Assembly (NCBI RefSeq): GCF_023283925.1
Contig: NZ_JAKIKX010000004.1
Location: forward strand, 310,001 to 374,000
DNA from: Shewanella marisflavi
GTDB taxonomy: Bacteria > Pseudomonadota > Gammaproteobacteria > Enterobacterales > Shewanellaceae
Reading direction: 5' to 3'
DNA length: 64,000 nucleotides
Under the pieces are notes generated by a model that saw only the letters and a program-made list of their open reading frames with translations, was not told the origin of the DNA and searched no databases. Each line of letters begins with the position of its first letter. Position 1 is the stretch's first letter. Position numbers and translations under genes: made by a program. Of this stretch, positions 38,283 to 47,735 are shown piece by piece.

Positions 38283-40355
38283 CTATTCAATAACTTGGCG
38301 GAAGGGTGGCAGGGCATCGAGCAACGATTTGCCGTAGCGTTTCGTCACTAAACGGCGATCCAATATAGTGATTCTGCCATAATCCTCTTCTTTACGCAGT
38401 AATCTACCACAACTTTGAATGAGTTTACGTGAAGCATCGGGAATCGTCAGTTGTAAAAAAGGATTTCCCCCTTTGACTTTGATGTATTCCGCGTGGGCTT
38501 GTTCCACCGGTGAGGTGGGGACGGCAAAGGGGAGCTTGGTAATGATCAGGTTAGTCAGGTAGTCGCCTGGAAGGTCCAAACCTTCTGAAAAGCTGCCGGT
38601 GCCAAAGATGATACTGACCTCGCCGTTATCACAACGCGTCTTATGATCTTGCAGTAGCTGTTGACGCGACGCTTCTCCCTGTATCAGTAGCGGGCTTTTA
38701 AGCTTGGGCCGAACCAGATCGGCCACTTTCTCCATCTGCCAGTAAGAGGCAAATAGCACTAGGGTTGCCATCTCCCCATCGATCAGGGTCAGGATCTGCT
38801 CGGCCAACTCATCTGTGTAGCGATCGTCTGTGGGTTCAGTGCGCATCTTAGGCAGATAGAGGGTGGCGTTCTGTTGGAAGTCGAACGGGCTGTCCATGGC
38901 CAGGTATCGACTGCCATCATTGACAGACAAGCCAACCTGATGGGTAAAGTGATTAAAGTTGTTCAATGCCCTTAATGTCGCGCTGCAAAGCACGACACCG
39001 GCAGCCTTTTCCCACAGCAGGGATTCCAGCATGAAGCCGACTTCGATAGGAGAGACATTGAACAGGTAGTCGCTCTGCTTGCCGACAATATGTTCTACCC
39101 AACGTGCCATAGGGGCGCCTTTGCTATTGTCCTCTTTGGCCATCATCTTCCAGAGCTTTTGCAGGTTTTCCAGACGCTGAAGCATAAATCCGGTTTCGCT
39201 CAGCAGCTGCTCAGCCTGATGCTTGGGCAGCTCACCATCTTTAATGGCTTCGCTAAGCAGTGCCAACATCTTGTTGAATTGCTTAAGTGCCCCATTTGAG
39301 GCGGTAGCCAGGTTTTCCGCCTGTATGGTTAAAGCCTGAGGCAATTTGCCGTGCTCAAACCGAATACGACGTTCGGGGTTATCAAACCCGGCCGCTTGAC
39401 CATCACAATATTGGGCGACGCTGGCGAGTAGGCTGGTGAGCTCATTGATGTGATCAAGCATTGCCTGAGCTGGCGCTATGATATGGTTGCTCTTGAGCTG
39501 ATTTTGCAGTTTAGCGCTGGTTTTACCGACCTTTTCAAGCCAATCGATAGCGCCTCTCAAGGTTGCTTGGGCGCTAGAAAAGTCCCTGGCGACCACTGGT
39601 AAGTGATGCGCCTCGTCAATGACATAGTAGAGATCTTCTGGGTCAGGCAGTATCACGCCGCCCCCCAGTTCAAGATCGGCAAACAGCAAACTGTGGTTGG
39701 CGATCAATACATCCCAGGTGTCGATATCTTCTCGGGCCTTATGAAAAGGACACTGTCTGTGGCTAGCCAGTTGTCGGTGGCAGCTGTGCTTGTCACAGGC
39801 TATCTGTTGCCACAGGTGATCTGGCAATGCTTGGGTGAGGGTGTCTCGCTCGCCATTCCAGCGACCCTCATGGAAATCTTTCAGCAAGCTTTGCAATAGT
39901 TCTACTTGACTGTGATCCGGTTTGGTTTGCCACATCGCCATCTGAGTGCCGTCATCGCCGCCGATCAGCATCTCCAATTTGGCCAGACAAACATAACGCT
40001 GTCGTCCCTTGACGAGACCAAAACTAAAATCGAGCCCAGATTGCTGTAAAAAGAAGGGCAGATCCTTGTTAAGCAGCTGTTCTTGCAGGGCAACCGTGGC
40101 GGTAGCGATACAGACTTTCTTTTTACTGGCAAGCGCCAGGGGGATGGTTCCCAGAATATAGGCTAAGGATTTACCTATACCTGTGCCTGCTTCCACGACT
40201 ATGATCCGCCTGTGCTTGTCATATTCTCCTGCAAGCGTCTTTGAGATCTCGGCAACGATATAGTTTTGTTCCCGGCGTGACCTGAAGTTAGGTAAGGCCG
40301 CGGCGATATCTTTGTAAATGGTACGGATCTGGGTTTTAACGTCTGCAGATAACAT
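38283..40355 (-). CDS. dinG: ATP-dependent DNA helicase DinG
   Basis: An XPD-like superfamily 2 helicase of 690 residues (E. coli DinG 716). Walker A AGTGIGKS is at 56-63, four Fe-S cluster cysteines are visible (Cys123, Cys187, Cys192, Cys202), the DEAH box is VIDEAHHL, and the later motifs include GTGSFSEGLDLPGD and QSCGRLLRKEEDYG. DinG unwinds 5'-3' and resolves R-loops and D-loops after damage. A LexA box is centred about 35 bases before the ATG. First gene of the operon dinG-TSUP-priC-DUF2057-HDAC. Confidence 0.94.
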   Translation of the reverse strand: MLSADVKTQIRTIYKDIAAALPNFRSRREQNYIVAEISKTLAGEYDKHRRIIVVEAGTGIGKSLAYILGTIPLALASKKKVCIATATVALQEQLLNKDLPFFLQQSGLDFSFGLVKGRQRYVCLAKLEMLIGGDDGTQMAMWQTKPDHSQVELLQSLLKDFHEGRWNGERDTLTQALPDHLWQQIACDKHSCHRQLASHRQCPFHKAREDIDTWDVLIANHSLLFADLELGGGVILPDPEDLYYVIDEAHHLPVVARDFSSAQATLRGAIDWLEKVGKTSAKLQNQLKSNHIIAPAQAMLDHINELTSLLASVAQYCDGQAAGFDNPERRIRFEHGKLPQALTIQAENLATASNGALKQFNKMLALLSEAIKDGELPKHQAEQLLSETGFMLQRLENLQKLWKMMAKEDNSKGAPMARWVEHIVGKQSDYLFNVSPIEVGFMLESLLWEKAAGVVLCSATLRALNNFNHFTHQVGLSVNDGSRYLAMDSPFDFQQNATLYLPKMRTEPTDDRYTDELAEQILTLIDGEMATLVLFASYWQMEKVADLVRPKLKSPLLIQGEASRQQLLQDHKTRCDNGEVSIIFGTGSFSEGLDLPGDYLTNLIITKLPFAVPTSPVEQAHAEYIKVKGGNPFLQLTIPDASRKLIQSCGRLLRKEEDYGRITILDRRLVTKRYGKSLLDALPPFRQVIE

Positions 40356-40381
40356 GAAGGCATAGTGCTGGACAAATAATG

Positions 40382-40397
40382 CTGTACATAATAACAG
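40382..40397. promoter_or_regulatory. LexA (SOS) box shared by dinG and polB
   Basis: CTGTACATAATAACAG is a perfect CTGT-N8-ACAG with an AT-rich core, the gammaproteobacterial LexA operator. It lies 26 bases before the dinG ATG (minus) and 95 bases before the polB start (plus). Both genes are SOS-controlled in E. coli. Confidence 0.88.
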
Positions 40398-40492
40398 TGA
40401 TTACATAGCCTAAGAAGCATTGATGTGATGATTTGGCGACTTATTTACAGTTACCTAATCTAAAGTTATGAAATAAATGGAAATAGTTTAAT

Positions 40493-42859
40493 TTGCGCGA
40501 CGCTAATTCGCTGCTTGTCAGCATAAAAGGACGAATACTCACTCGTCATCATTTTGCTAACGAGCTGCATTATTATCTCAGAACTCCTCAAGGTCCAGTG
40601 CGGGTCATCGTTCCCCATGGTGAGCGTATCTGCTTTTGCCGCACACAAGATCTCGCAGCGCTTGGTACAGCACTGCAAGATACTGGGGTAAGGCAAGAAT
40701 CGCTGGTATTGAAAACTTTCGATGATGAGCCAGTAAGTGCGCTTTATTTTTCCTCTAACCAAAGTTTCCGACACCTGAGTCGCACCGCGACGGATAAAGG
40801 CGTGGCGTTGTTCGAATCTGAACTGCGCGCCGAGCAGCGTTATTTGATTGAACGTTATATCGCCCTCGATGTGGAATTTGTGGGGCAATGGCAAGCAACA
40901 GAGCAGGGGATACCGACACTGTTGGCTGACAGGGGGCGGCGAAGTGATGCCAAGGTTTCCATGTCAGTCGTCTCCTTAGATTTTGAATGCTCTGTGGAGG
41001 GGGAACTATATAGCGTCGGCTTATTTGGTCATTCGGCCAGTGGAGAGCGTTTTCAACAAGTCATCATGGTGGGCGAGGCGGGACAAGCCGAAGCTGACTA
41101 TCTCGAGATGGTTGAGGATGAGCGCGCGCTAATTTTGGCTCTGCTGCAATGGTTTAAAGAGCAGGATCCCGACATCATCATTGGCTGGGCGGTAGTGACC
41201 TTTGACTTTGCACTTCTCTATCGCCGGGCAAAATTGCTTGGGATAGATCTCACCCTGGGACGTTGCGGCGCGCGCTTATCCTGGCGAGTCGAAAATAAAT
41301 TTAGGCCGGAAACCTTGGTGCTGCCAGGGCGTGTGGTACTAGATGGTATCGATTGGTTAAAAGCCGCATTTTATCAATTTGATAGCTTTAGCCTGGAGAA
41401 CGTAGCACGTGAGCTGCTGGGGGAAGGTAAAGCGATTCACAACGTCAGTCAGCGCGCCGAGGAGATCACCAGTCTGTTCCTTCACGATAAAGTGGCGCTG
41501 GCACATTACAATATTACCGATTGTCGCCTTGTGTGGGAGATCTTTGAAAAAACCTCTCTGTTAGCCTTTGCGTTAGAGCGTTCACGCCTGACCGGATTGG
41601 AACTTGGGCGAGTAGGTGCATCGGTTGCAGCCTTTAATAACCTGTATTTACCCCATCTTCACCGAGCCGGTTATGTGGCGCCAAGCGCGCCGGTAAGTGA
41701 TGGCGTTGAGAGTCCGGGGGGCTATGTGATGGACTCAAAACCCGGCCTTTATCAACACATATTGGTATTGGACTTTAAGAGCCTTTACCCATCAATTATT
41801 AGAACCTTTTTAATCGATCCCAAAGGCTTGATTGAAGGGCTTAAACAAGGTCAAGACACAGTTCCTGGCTTTCTGGGGGCCGAGTTTAGTCGTCGGGAGC
41901 CCATCTTACCTGAGCTGATCGCCAGCTTGTCGGCGAAACGGGAGTTAGCCAAACAAGAGGCGAATGGGCCCTTGTCTCAAGCGATTAAGATCATCATGAA
42001 CTCTCTTTACGGGGTGCTTGGGTCTCGCGGATGTGTGTTTCATGATGCCAGACTGGCAAGCTCGATCACCTTGCGTGGTCACGAGATCATGAAACAGACA
42101 AAGCAATGGATTGAAGAGCAGGGGTTAACGGTTATCTATGGCGATACGGATTCAACTTTTGTGCATCTGGCTGAGCCTGAACAAGTGGGCGATATTGACG
42201 CCTTTGCCCGCAAGCTGGTTGATAGCATTAACCAGAAGTGGCGAGCCAAGTTAAAGCAAGAATATCAATTAGAATGTTATTTAGAACTCGAATATGAGCG
42301 CCATTTTGAGCAGTTTTTCATGCCAACGTTGCGGGGCTCAACCTTAGGGTCTAAGAAGCGTTATGTGGGCGCCTATCGAACATCGGAGCAAGAGCTTAAA
42401 TTAGTCTTTAAGGGTATGGAGCAGGTCAGGAGTGACTGGAGTCCATTAGCGCGAGAAATTCAGGCCGAGATTTACTATCGACTGTTTGCCAAACTGGATG
42501 TGGTGGCGTATCTCAAACGGATCATTAGCGAGTTACAGCAAGGGATGTTGGATGACAAACTCATTTTCTCTAAACGTTTGCGCAGGGATATTGTCGACTA
42601 TACTGCTAAATCATCACCCCATGTGAAGGCCGCAACAATATGGTGCGAGCGTAGTGGGGAAAAGGAGCACGGCAAGCGTGGCGCTAAGATCAGTTATCTG
42701 ATGACACAAAATGGCGCTGAACCCGTGCAGTATCGTGTCGGAAAAATCGATTATCAGTACTATTTGGATAAACAAATAGCACCTATTTCTGATCCTATAC
42801 TTTCAATTTTAAACACTAGTTTCAATAATCTTGTGGACAAGCAAATGACGTTAATTTAG
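40493..42859 (+). CDS. polB: DNA polymerase II, apparent TTG start
   Basis: A family B, damage-inducible polymerase of 788 residues (E. coli 783). The proofreading motif is SLDFECS (Asp163, Glu165), motif A is LDFKSLYPSIIRTFLIDP, and motif C is YGDTDST. The frame is closed by TAG at 40484 and no in-frame ATG precedes the conserved N-terminus (GRILTRHH), so TTG at 40493 is the likely start. Upstream ATG 40477 opens a four-codon frame (MEIV) whose stop lies two bases before the TTG. The shared LexA box indicates SOS control. Confidence 0.95.
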   Translation: MRDANSLLVSIKGRILTRHHFANELHYYLRTPQGPVRVIVPHGERICFCRTQDLAALGTALQDTGVRQESLVLKTFDDEPVSALYFSSNQSFRHLSRTATDKGVALFESELRAEQRYLIERYIALDVEFVGQWQATEQGIPTLLADRGRRSDAKVSMSVVSLDFECSVEGELYSVGLFGHSASGERFQQVIMVGEAGQAEADYLEMVEDERALILALLQWFKEQDPDIIIGWAVVTFDFALLYRRAKLLGIDLTLGRCGARLSWRVENKFRPETLVLPGRVVLDGIDWLKAAFYQFDSFSLENVARELLGEGKAIHNVSQRAEEITSLFLHDKVALAHYNITDCRLVWEIFEKTSLLAFALERSRLTGLELGRVGASVAAFNNLYLPHLHRAGYVAPSAPVSDGVESPGGYVMDSKPGLYQHILVLDFKSLYPSIIRTFLIDPKGLIEGLKQGQDTVPGFLGAEFSRREPILPELIASLSAKRELAKQEANGPLSQAIKIIMNSLYGVLGSRGCVFHDARLASSITLRGHEIMKQTKQWIEEQGLTVIYGDTDSTFVHLAEPEQVGDIDAFARKLVDSINQKWRAKLKQEYQLECYLELEYERHFEQFFMPTLRGSTLGSKKRYVGAYRTSEQELKLVFKGMEQVRSDWSPLAREIQAEIYYRLFAKLDVVAYLKRIISELQQGMLDDKLIFSKRLRRDIVDYTAKSSPHVKAATIWCERSGEKEHGKRGAKISYLMTQNGAEPVQYRVGKIDYQYYLDKQIAPISDPILSILNTSFNNLVDKQMTLI

Positions 42860-43092
42860 TTGTTTTCACGTTGAGTAGATAGTGTGTACTTGTTAACAAT
42901 TAGTATGAAGTCTGAGTTTTCTGAATTTTTTTAGTTAATTTGGTGAAAAAAGGCACGGTTATTGTGATTTTCATCTTTGAGGGGGTGCTGATCTTTTGCT
43001 AATCTTGAACTGAAATTGGAACGAAATAAAACAACGGAATGTAGCAAAAAATAAAGCAAACTGAACATAACAAACAAGGTTAGATTAACAAG
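42860..43092. other. Intergenic stretch between polB and porin
   Basis: 233 AT-rich bases with no clear polB terminator. It contains a TTGTTAACAA palindrome (about 42892-42901). No convincing promoter could be assigned to the porin by eye. Confidence 0.4.
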
Positions 43093-44307
43093 ATGAAGAA
43101 GAGTGTAATAGCAACAGCGCTAGCGGCAGTCATTTTTGTTCCCGCTGCATCCGCTATCGAGATCTATAAAGACGATAAAAATGCTGTAGAAATTGGTGGT
43201 TTTGTTGATGCCCGTGTTATTAACACTCATGGTTCAACCGAAGTGGTAAACGGTGCATCACGGATTAATTTCGGCTTTACGCGTGAGATGAGCGATGGCT
43301 GGAAAGCATTTACTAAGTTGGAGTGGGGTGTTAACCCATTCGGTAACAGTGAAATCGTTTACAGTAGTGAAAGTAACTTCGAATCAAAGAGCGGTGACTT
43401 TCTTAATAACCGCCTAGGCTATGTTGGTATTGCCCATGACCTATATGGTAGTTTGACTATCGGTAAGCAATGGGGTGCATGGTATGACGTGGTCTACAAC
43501 ACAAACTATGGTTTTGTGTGGGATGGTAACGCTGCTGGTGTATACACCTACAACAAGGCTGATGGTGCGATAAACGGCGTAGGTCGTGGTGATAAAACGG
43601 TTCAATACCGTAACGCTTTTGGCGACTTCAGCTTTGCGGTACAAGCTCAGCTAAAACACGATACCTTCTACACCTGTGAGGCAGATCCAAATCCAGCGTT
43701 GTCGACTGATTGTAAAGAGCGTTGGGATGACCCTGCTGTTTTGGATTCAGAAGAAGTTAAGTACAACTATACCTATGGTGCATCGGCGACTTACCAAGTT
43801 ACCGACAAGTTTGCTGTTACAGCGGGTCTTAACCGTGGTGAATTTGATGTGACCTTCAGAAAGACAGCCGAGCAGATCACCGCTATAGACGTGATCTACG
43901 GTTTAGGTCTGACCTGGGGTAATTGGGATGGCGATGGTTTTTACGGCGCCGCTAACTTTAACAAAAACGAAAACCATGACACTGATAACCTTGGTCGTTT
44001 GATTAAAGATTCTTACGGTGTGGAAACCCTGTTTTCTTACAAGTTTGACAATGGCCTACGTCCCTTTGTTTCTTACAACGTATTAGATGCGGGTAAAGAC
44101 TACATCATTCAACCGAATAACGTTGATCCTAACTCATCTTTCAAGCGTCAGTTCGTGGTGGCCGGTTTGCATTATGTGTGGGATGCCAACACAGTACTTT
44201 ACATCGAAGGCCGTAAGGACTTCAGTGAATTTGAAGGTGCTGATGCCGAAGCGCAAGCTAAGTTTGAAGAAGATGGCGTAGCCATTGGTATTCGTTACAC
44301 CTTATAA
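43093..44307 (+). CDS. Outer-membrane general porin
   Basis: 404 residues with a signal peptide ending in PAASA (about residue 21), then a 16-strand-type porin sequence with the family's opening IEIYKDDKNAVEIGGFVDAR, RINFGFTREMSDGWKAFTKLEWG and RLGYVGIAHDLYGSLTIGKQWGAWY. It belongs to the Gram-negative porin family (OmpC-like/Porin_4) and allows diffusion of small solutes. The last residue is Leu (GIRYTL) rather than the usual aromatic. Ends at a good terminator. Confidence 0.9.
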   Translation: MKKSVIATALAAVIFVPAASAIEIYKDDKNAVEIGGFVDARVINTHGSTEVVNGASRINFGFTREMSDGWKAFTKLEWGVNPFGNSEIVYSSESNFESKSGDFLNNRLGYVGIAHDLYGSLTIGKQWGAWYDVVYNTNYGFVWDGNAAGVYTYNKADGAINGVGRGDKTVQYRNAFGDFSFAVQAQLKHDTFYTCEADPNPALSTDCKERWDDPAVLDSEEVKYNYTYGASATYQVTDKFAVTAGLNRGEFDVTFRKTAEQITAIDVIYGLGLTWGNWDGDGFYGAANFNKNENHDTDNLGRLIKDSYGVETLFSYKFDNGLRPFVSYNVLDAGKDYIIQPNNVDPNSSFKRQFVVAGLHYVWDANTVLYIEGRKDFSEFEGADAEAQAKFEEDGVAIGIRYTL

Positions 44308-44337
44308 TCAACAAATAGATCTTTTTCTGTTTAAAGA

Positions 44338-44360
44338 AGCGCCCTTTGGGGCGCTTTTTT
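44338..44360 (+). terminator. Terminator after the porin gene
   Basis: The stem AGCGCCC/GGGCGCT with loop TTTG is followed by a T run, 30 bases after the stop. Confidence 0.92.
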
Positions 44361-44992
44361 GTGTCTGTAAAACAGTGGCGTATTAATTGAGTCGATTAAG
44401 CCGACCCTATGTTCTCTGTCTGTTCTCTTGATGTTTGTAACATCTTGTTCTATTTCATTATGCTTTTGCCGAATTCAACAGGCGAAAGGCTTAGATTTCT
44501 ACCCTTGTATCGCTTGTTTTGTAATCAATTCTTTACGAGTCCACCAGAGTCTAGCTTGATATTGCTACTTACCTATAGGTTTTTATCAAGTTGTTACCAT
44601 CTTCGTTTTGTTACATTTGCATATAGATAAATTATCCTAATCGCTAATTAAGCGCCCCATTAAATTAGCTTGGGCAGATTAAAGTTAATGAAGTGAGATG
44701 TGGTTAAGCTGATGTTTTATATTGATTTTTTCGGCGTCCCGCATTGCTCTGCTAATTAAGGGATGATGAAACCAAGCAAAGGGATCTGGCTAACAAAGAT
44801 CATCCCAATTGTGATAAGCGTCTACAAAATGAGCGAACGCAAATTAATTCTGTGAAAATAGTGATGCGATTGTTGATTAAATGTTTCACATGTGGTTCTA
44901 TTTGTTGGCGAATGTGCACAAGTGTAACGATTGGTGTTTATTTGTGTTTACTTTCACAAAAAAATAAAAAATAAAGTCCAGGGAGAAACAAC
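44361..44992. other. Long gene-free stretch before the TonB receptor
   Basis: About 630 AT-rich bases. A 73-codon frame at 44409-44630 has no ribosome site and no protein-like pattern. I see GATGTT-TGT-AACATC (44430-44444), GATAA-A-TTATC (44626-44636), a direct repeat GCTAATTAAG at 44643 and 44751, and paired GGGATGAT/ATCATCCC (44760-44767, 44799-44806). No Fur-box consensus and no clear promoter were recognised. It could hold a small RNA or a long leader. Confidence 0.4.
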
Positions 44993-47623
44993 ATGTATAA
45001 GAACAGCTTATTAGCTAATTCGGTGCGTTTTGCGCTAGTTAGCGGTGCAGCTATGACTGCTTTTACTGCTCCAGCAGTATTCGCGGCAGACGAGGAAGCT
45101 GCGGATAAAGTTGAACGTATTGAAGTTACTGGTTCACGCATTAAGCGTAGTGATCTTGAGGGTGCTTCACCTGTAACAACGATCACTGCAGAAGATATGA
45201 AAGTTGAAGGTAACTTTACGGTAGCTGATGCGCTACGTAACAGTAACTTAAACTCTTTTGGTTCATTCTCTGAGCGTTCAGGTAGTTCTGCTCAGTCTCA
45301 AGCAACTATCAACCTACGTGGTGCCGGTTCAAGCCGTACACTGGTTCTGATCGATGGTAAGCGTTTCCCAGGTTCACCAACACTGGGTGGTGCTTCTGCT
45401 AACTTGAACGCCATTCCAATGGCGGCAGTTGAGCGTATCGAAATTCTGACCGATGGTGCTTCTTCTACTTACGGTTCTGACGCGATTGCTGGTGTTGTTA
45501 ACATCATCATGAAGAAGAACTTCCAAGGTATTGAGTTCAATGTAGGTGGCGGTTCACGTGACCGTGACGGCGGCCTGACAAGTAAAGAATTCTCTGTGGT
45601 TGCTGGTTATGAAATGGATAAGGGTAACATTACCTTTGCATTCGACCACCAAGACCGTAAAGGTATCTCTGATGCAGACCGTGAGTTCACTGCGCCATGG
45701 ATGAAAGATTTAAATAATGACGGCGTTATCCAAGCTTACTCTGAGACTGATGGCTGGTCCATCTACGGTGCAACTATTGCCTCACCTGATTTCTCAGAAG
45801 CTCAGGCATCTCCACTTTGTGATCAATTAGCAGCTGAATATGGTGATAACGTATTTAAGACTGTTGCCGCTGATGATGACTGGGGCCCAGGCTCTAGCTA
45901 CTGTATGTATGCATACGGTAACGTTTCATTCAACAAGGCTTCTGTTGACCGTAACACTGTATATGTAGATGCTAACTATGAGTTGGGTGAAGATGTTGAA
46001 TGGTTCGGCCGCATCATGTTTACTCAAAACAACTCATTCGGCCGTTATGCGCCACCAGCTGCACCTTGGTATAATATGGCAGCGGATAATCCACACAACC
46101 CATATGGTGAAGAAACTCGTGGTTACTTCCGTTGGGTTGGTATCGGTACCCGTGATGGTCGTGTAGATGATTATAACCAAGACTACCTAACTGGTCTTCG
46201 TGGGTCTATCAGCTCATGGAATGATGCAACGTGGGAATTCTATTACCACTTCAACAAGGCCGATAACAAGTCTATCGGTGAATACTACCTAAGCTATTCA
46301 GGTCTTGCTTACAACGAAGCTAACGGAATCGATCTAGGTTCTGAAGCCGGTGTAAACAACATGAAGGCGACTACCCTGACTCAGGATAAGGCGACTTTCC
46401 ATCAGTATAATTTCGGTATCGGATTTGATGCTGGTGAACTGCCTGGCGGTACTGTAGCTCATTACTTCGGTGCTGAGTACTTCGAGCAAGATTACGCTTC
46501 TATCTATGACGCTCAGTCAGAAGCTGGTCTAATTGGTGGTAGTGCTGGTAACTCAGCTGGCGGTGACCGTCAAGTATGGGCTGCTTTCTATGAAGTAGCT
46601 ATGCCAATAATCGATTCTGTCGAGTTGAACCTTGCGGCTCGCTACGATGATTACAGCGACTTCGGTGACAACGTTGCACCTAAAGCGTCTATTCGCTGGC
46701 AAGCTCTGGACAACTTAGTTGTTCGTGCTTCTTACTCTGAAGCATTCCGCGCACCAGCTCTTGATCAGCTTTATGCAGCAACAACCTTTAGTGCAGACGA
46801 TGGTACCGATTACCCATTCTGTGTATCTAACGGCATTTCTGATTGTCCAGAAAAGCAGTATGACACATATATCCGTCCAAACTCGGAGCTAGGTGCTGAG
46901 ACTTCTGAGTACATCAACTTAGGCATTGCATGGGATTTCGTTGACAGCTTTGGTGTCAAGGTTGACTACTTTGACTTGAAGATCGATGACGTTATTAGCC
47001 GCCGCTCAATCACTAACGTTATGCGTGGTATTGACAGTGGTAACCTAGCTCCTTCTGAAACTTTCTACGTGGTGCGTGCACCAGGTGAAGGCGGCAAGCT
47101 AGGTAAGGCTCTTGAAATCGGTACCGGTTATGGCAACACTGATAAGCTACAGATCAAAGGTGTTGACGTTGCATTCAATGGTAACATCGAGACTAGCTTT
47201 GGTGACTGGGGTATTAACTGGACTAACAGTTTCGTACTTGAGTATGTAGAAGAAGTGGAAGGTGGTTCAGGTGCACTCGATACTGCCGGTTGGTCAGGAC
47301 AGCCAGAGTATAAGTCAGTATTCACTACGACATACACCAATGGCGATCACCGTGTATCGTGGAATATGAACTACACTGACAGCACATACGAGTCAAGCCG
47401 CAGTGTTGGTGATACGATTGTTCCAGAAGGTGAATTGGATTCATGGTTAATTCATAACATCAGCTATACATATAATGCTGGTGCATATGGTGCAATCATG
47501 GTTGGTGTAAATAACCTGACTGATGAAGATCCAGTTCTATCTTCAGATGGTAAGTTTGAAAATCCAGACCTATACAACAACTTCGGTCGTGAATACCGTG
47601 CTAGCTACACTCTTAAGTTCTAA
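44993..47623 (+). CDS. TonB-dependent outer-membrane receptor
   Basis: 876 residues: a signal peptide to about Ala31, a probable TonB box ERIEVTGSRI (41-50), a plug domain (INLRGAGSSRTLVLIDGKRFPG, YGSDAIAGVVNIIMKK) and a 22-strand barrel ending in the expected aromatic (SYTLKF). GGGAGAA precedes the ATG. The plug resembles the GSRIxRxD class common in marine bacteria, which often import peptides, saccharides or siderophores; the ligand is not predictable. The TonB2-type operon two genes downstream probably energises it. A strong terminator follows. Confidence 0.93.
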   Translation: MYKNSLLANSVRFALVSGAAMTAFTAPAVFAADEEAADKVERIEVTGSRIKRSDLEGASPVTTITAEDMKVEGNFTVADALRNSNLNSFGSFSERSGSSAQSQATINLRGAGSSRTLVLIDGKRFPGSPTLGGASANLNAIPMAAVERIEILTDGASSTYGSDAIAGVVNIIMKKNFQGIEFNVGGGSRDRDGGLTSKEFSVVAGYEMDKGNITFAFDHQDRKGISDADREFTAPWMKDLNNDGVIQAYSETDGWSIYGATIASPDFSEAQASPLCDQLAAEYGDNVFKTVAADDDWGPGSSYCMYAYGNVSFNKASVDRNTVYVDANYELGEDVEWFGRIMFTQNNSFGRYAPPAAPWYNMAADNPHNPYGEETRGYFRWVGIGTRDGRVDDYNQDYLTGLRGSISSWNDATWEFYYHFNKADNKSIGEYYLSYSGLAYNEANGIDLGSEAGVNNMKATTLTQDKATFHQYNFGIGFDAGELPGGTVAHYFGAEYFEQDYASIYDAQSEAGLIGGSAGNSAGGDRQVWAAFYEVAMPIIDSVELNLAARYDDYSDFGDNVAPKASIRWQALDNLVVRASYSEAFRAPALDQLYAATTFSADDGTDYPFCVSNGISDCPEKQYDTYIRPNSELGAETSEYINLGIAWDFVDSFGVKVDYFDLKIDDVISRRSITNVMRGIDSGNLAPSETFYVVRAPGEGGKLGKALEIGTGYGNTDKLQIKGVDVAFNGNIETSFGDWGINWTNSFVLEYVEEVEGGSGALDTAGWSGQPEYKSVFTTTYTNGDHRVSWNMNYTDSTYESSRSVGDTIVPEGELDSWLIHNISYTYNAGAYGAIMVGVNNLTDEDPVLSSDGKFENPDLYNNFGREYRASYTLKF

Positions 47624-47657
47624 GAGTTAGTTAATAGTTGTAATATAAATACTTGAT

Positions 47658-47685
47658 AAAAAGGCCCTTAATAGGGCCTTTTTTT
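47658..47685 (+). terminator. Terminator after the TonB receptor gene
   Basis: The stem AAAAAGGCCC/GGGCCTTTTT has a 6-base loop and a T run, 34 bases after the stop. Confidence 0.92.
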
Positions 47686-47735
47686 ATGGTATTAATAAAG
47701 CCAATAAAGATAACAATATGAAAAGGGCAAGCATT

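Noticed and set aside
44409..44630. 73-codon ORF between porin and TonB receptor
   Set aside because: No ribosome site, hydrophobic and Cys/Phe-rich as expected from AT-rich non-coding DNA, no family pattern.
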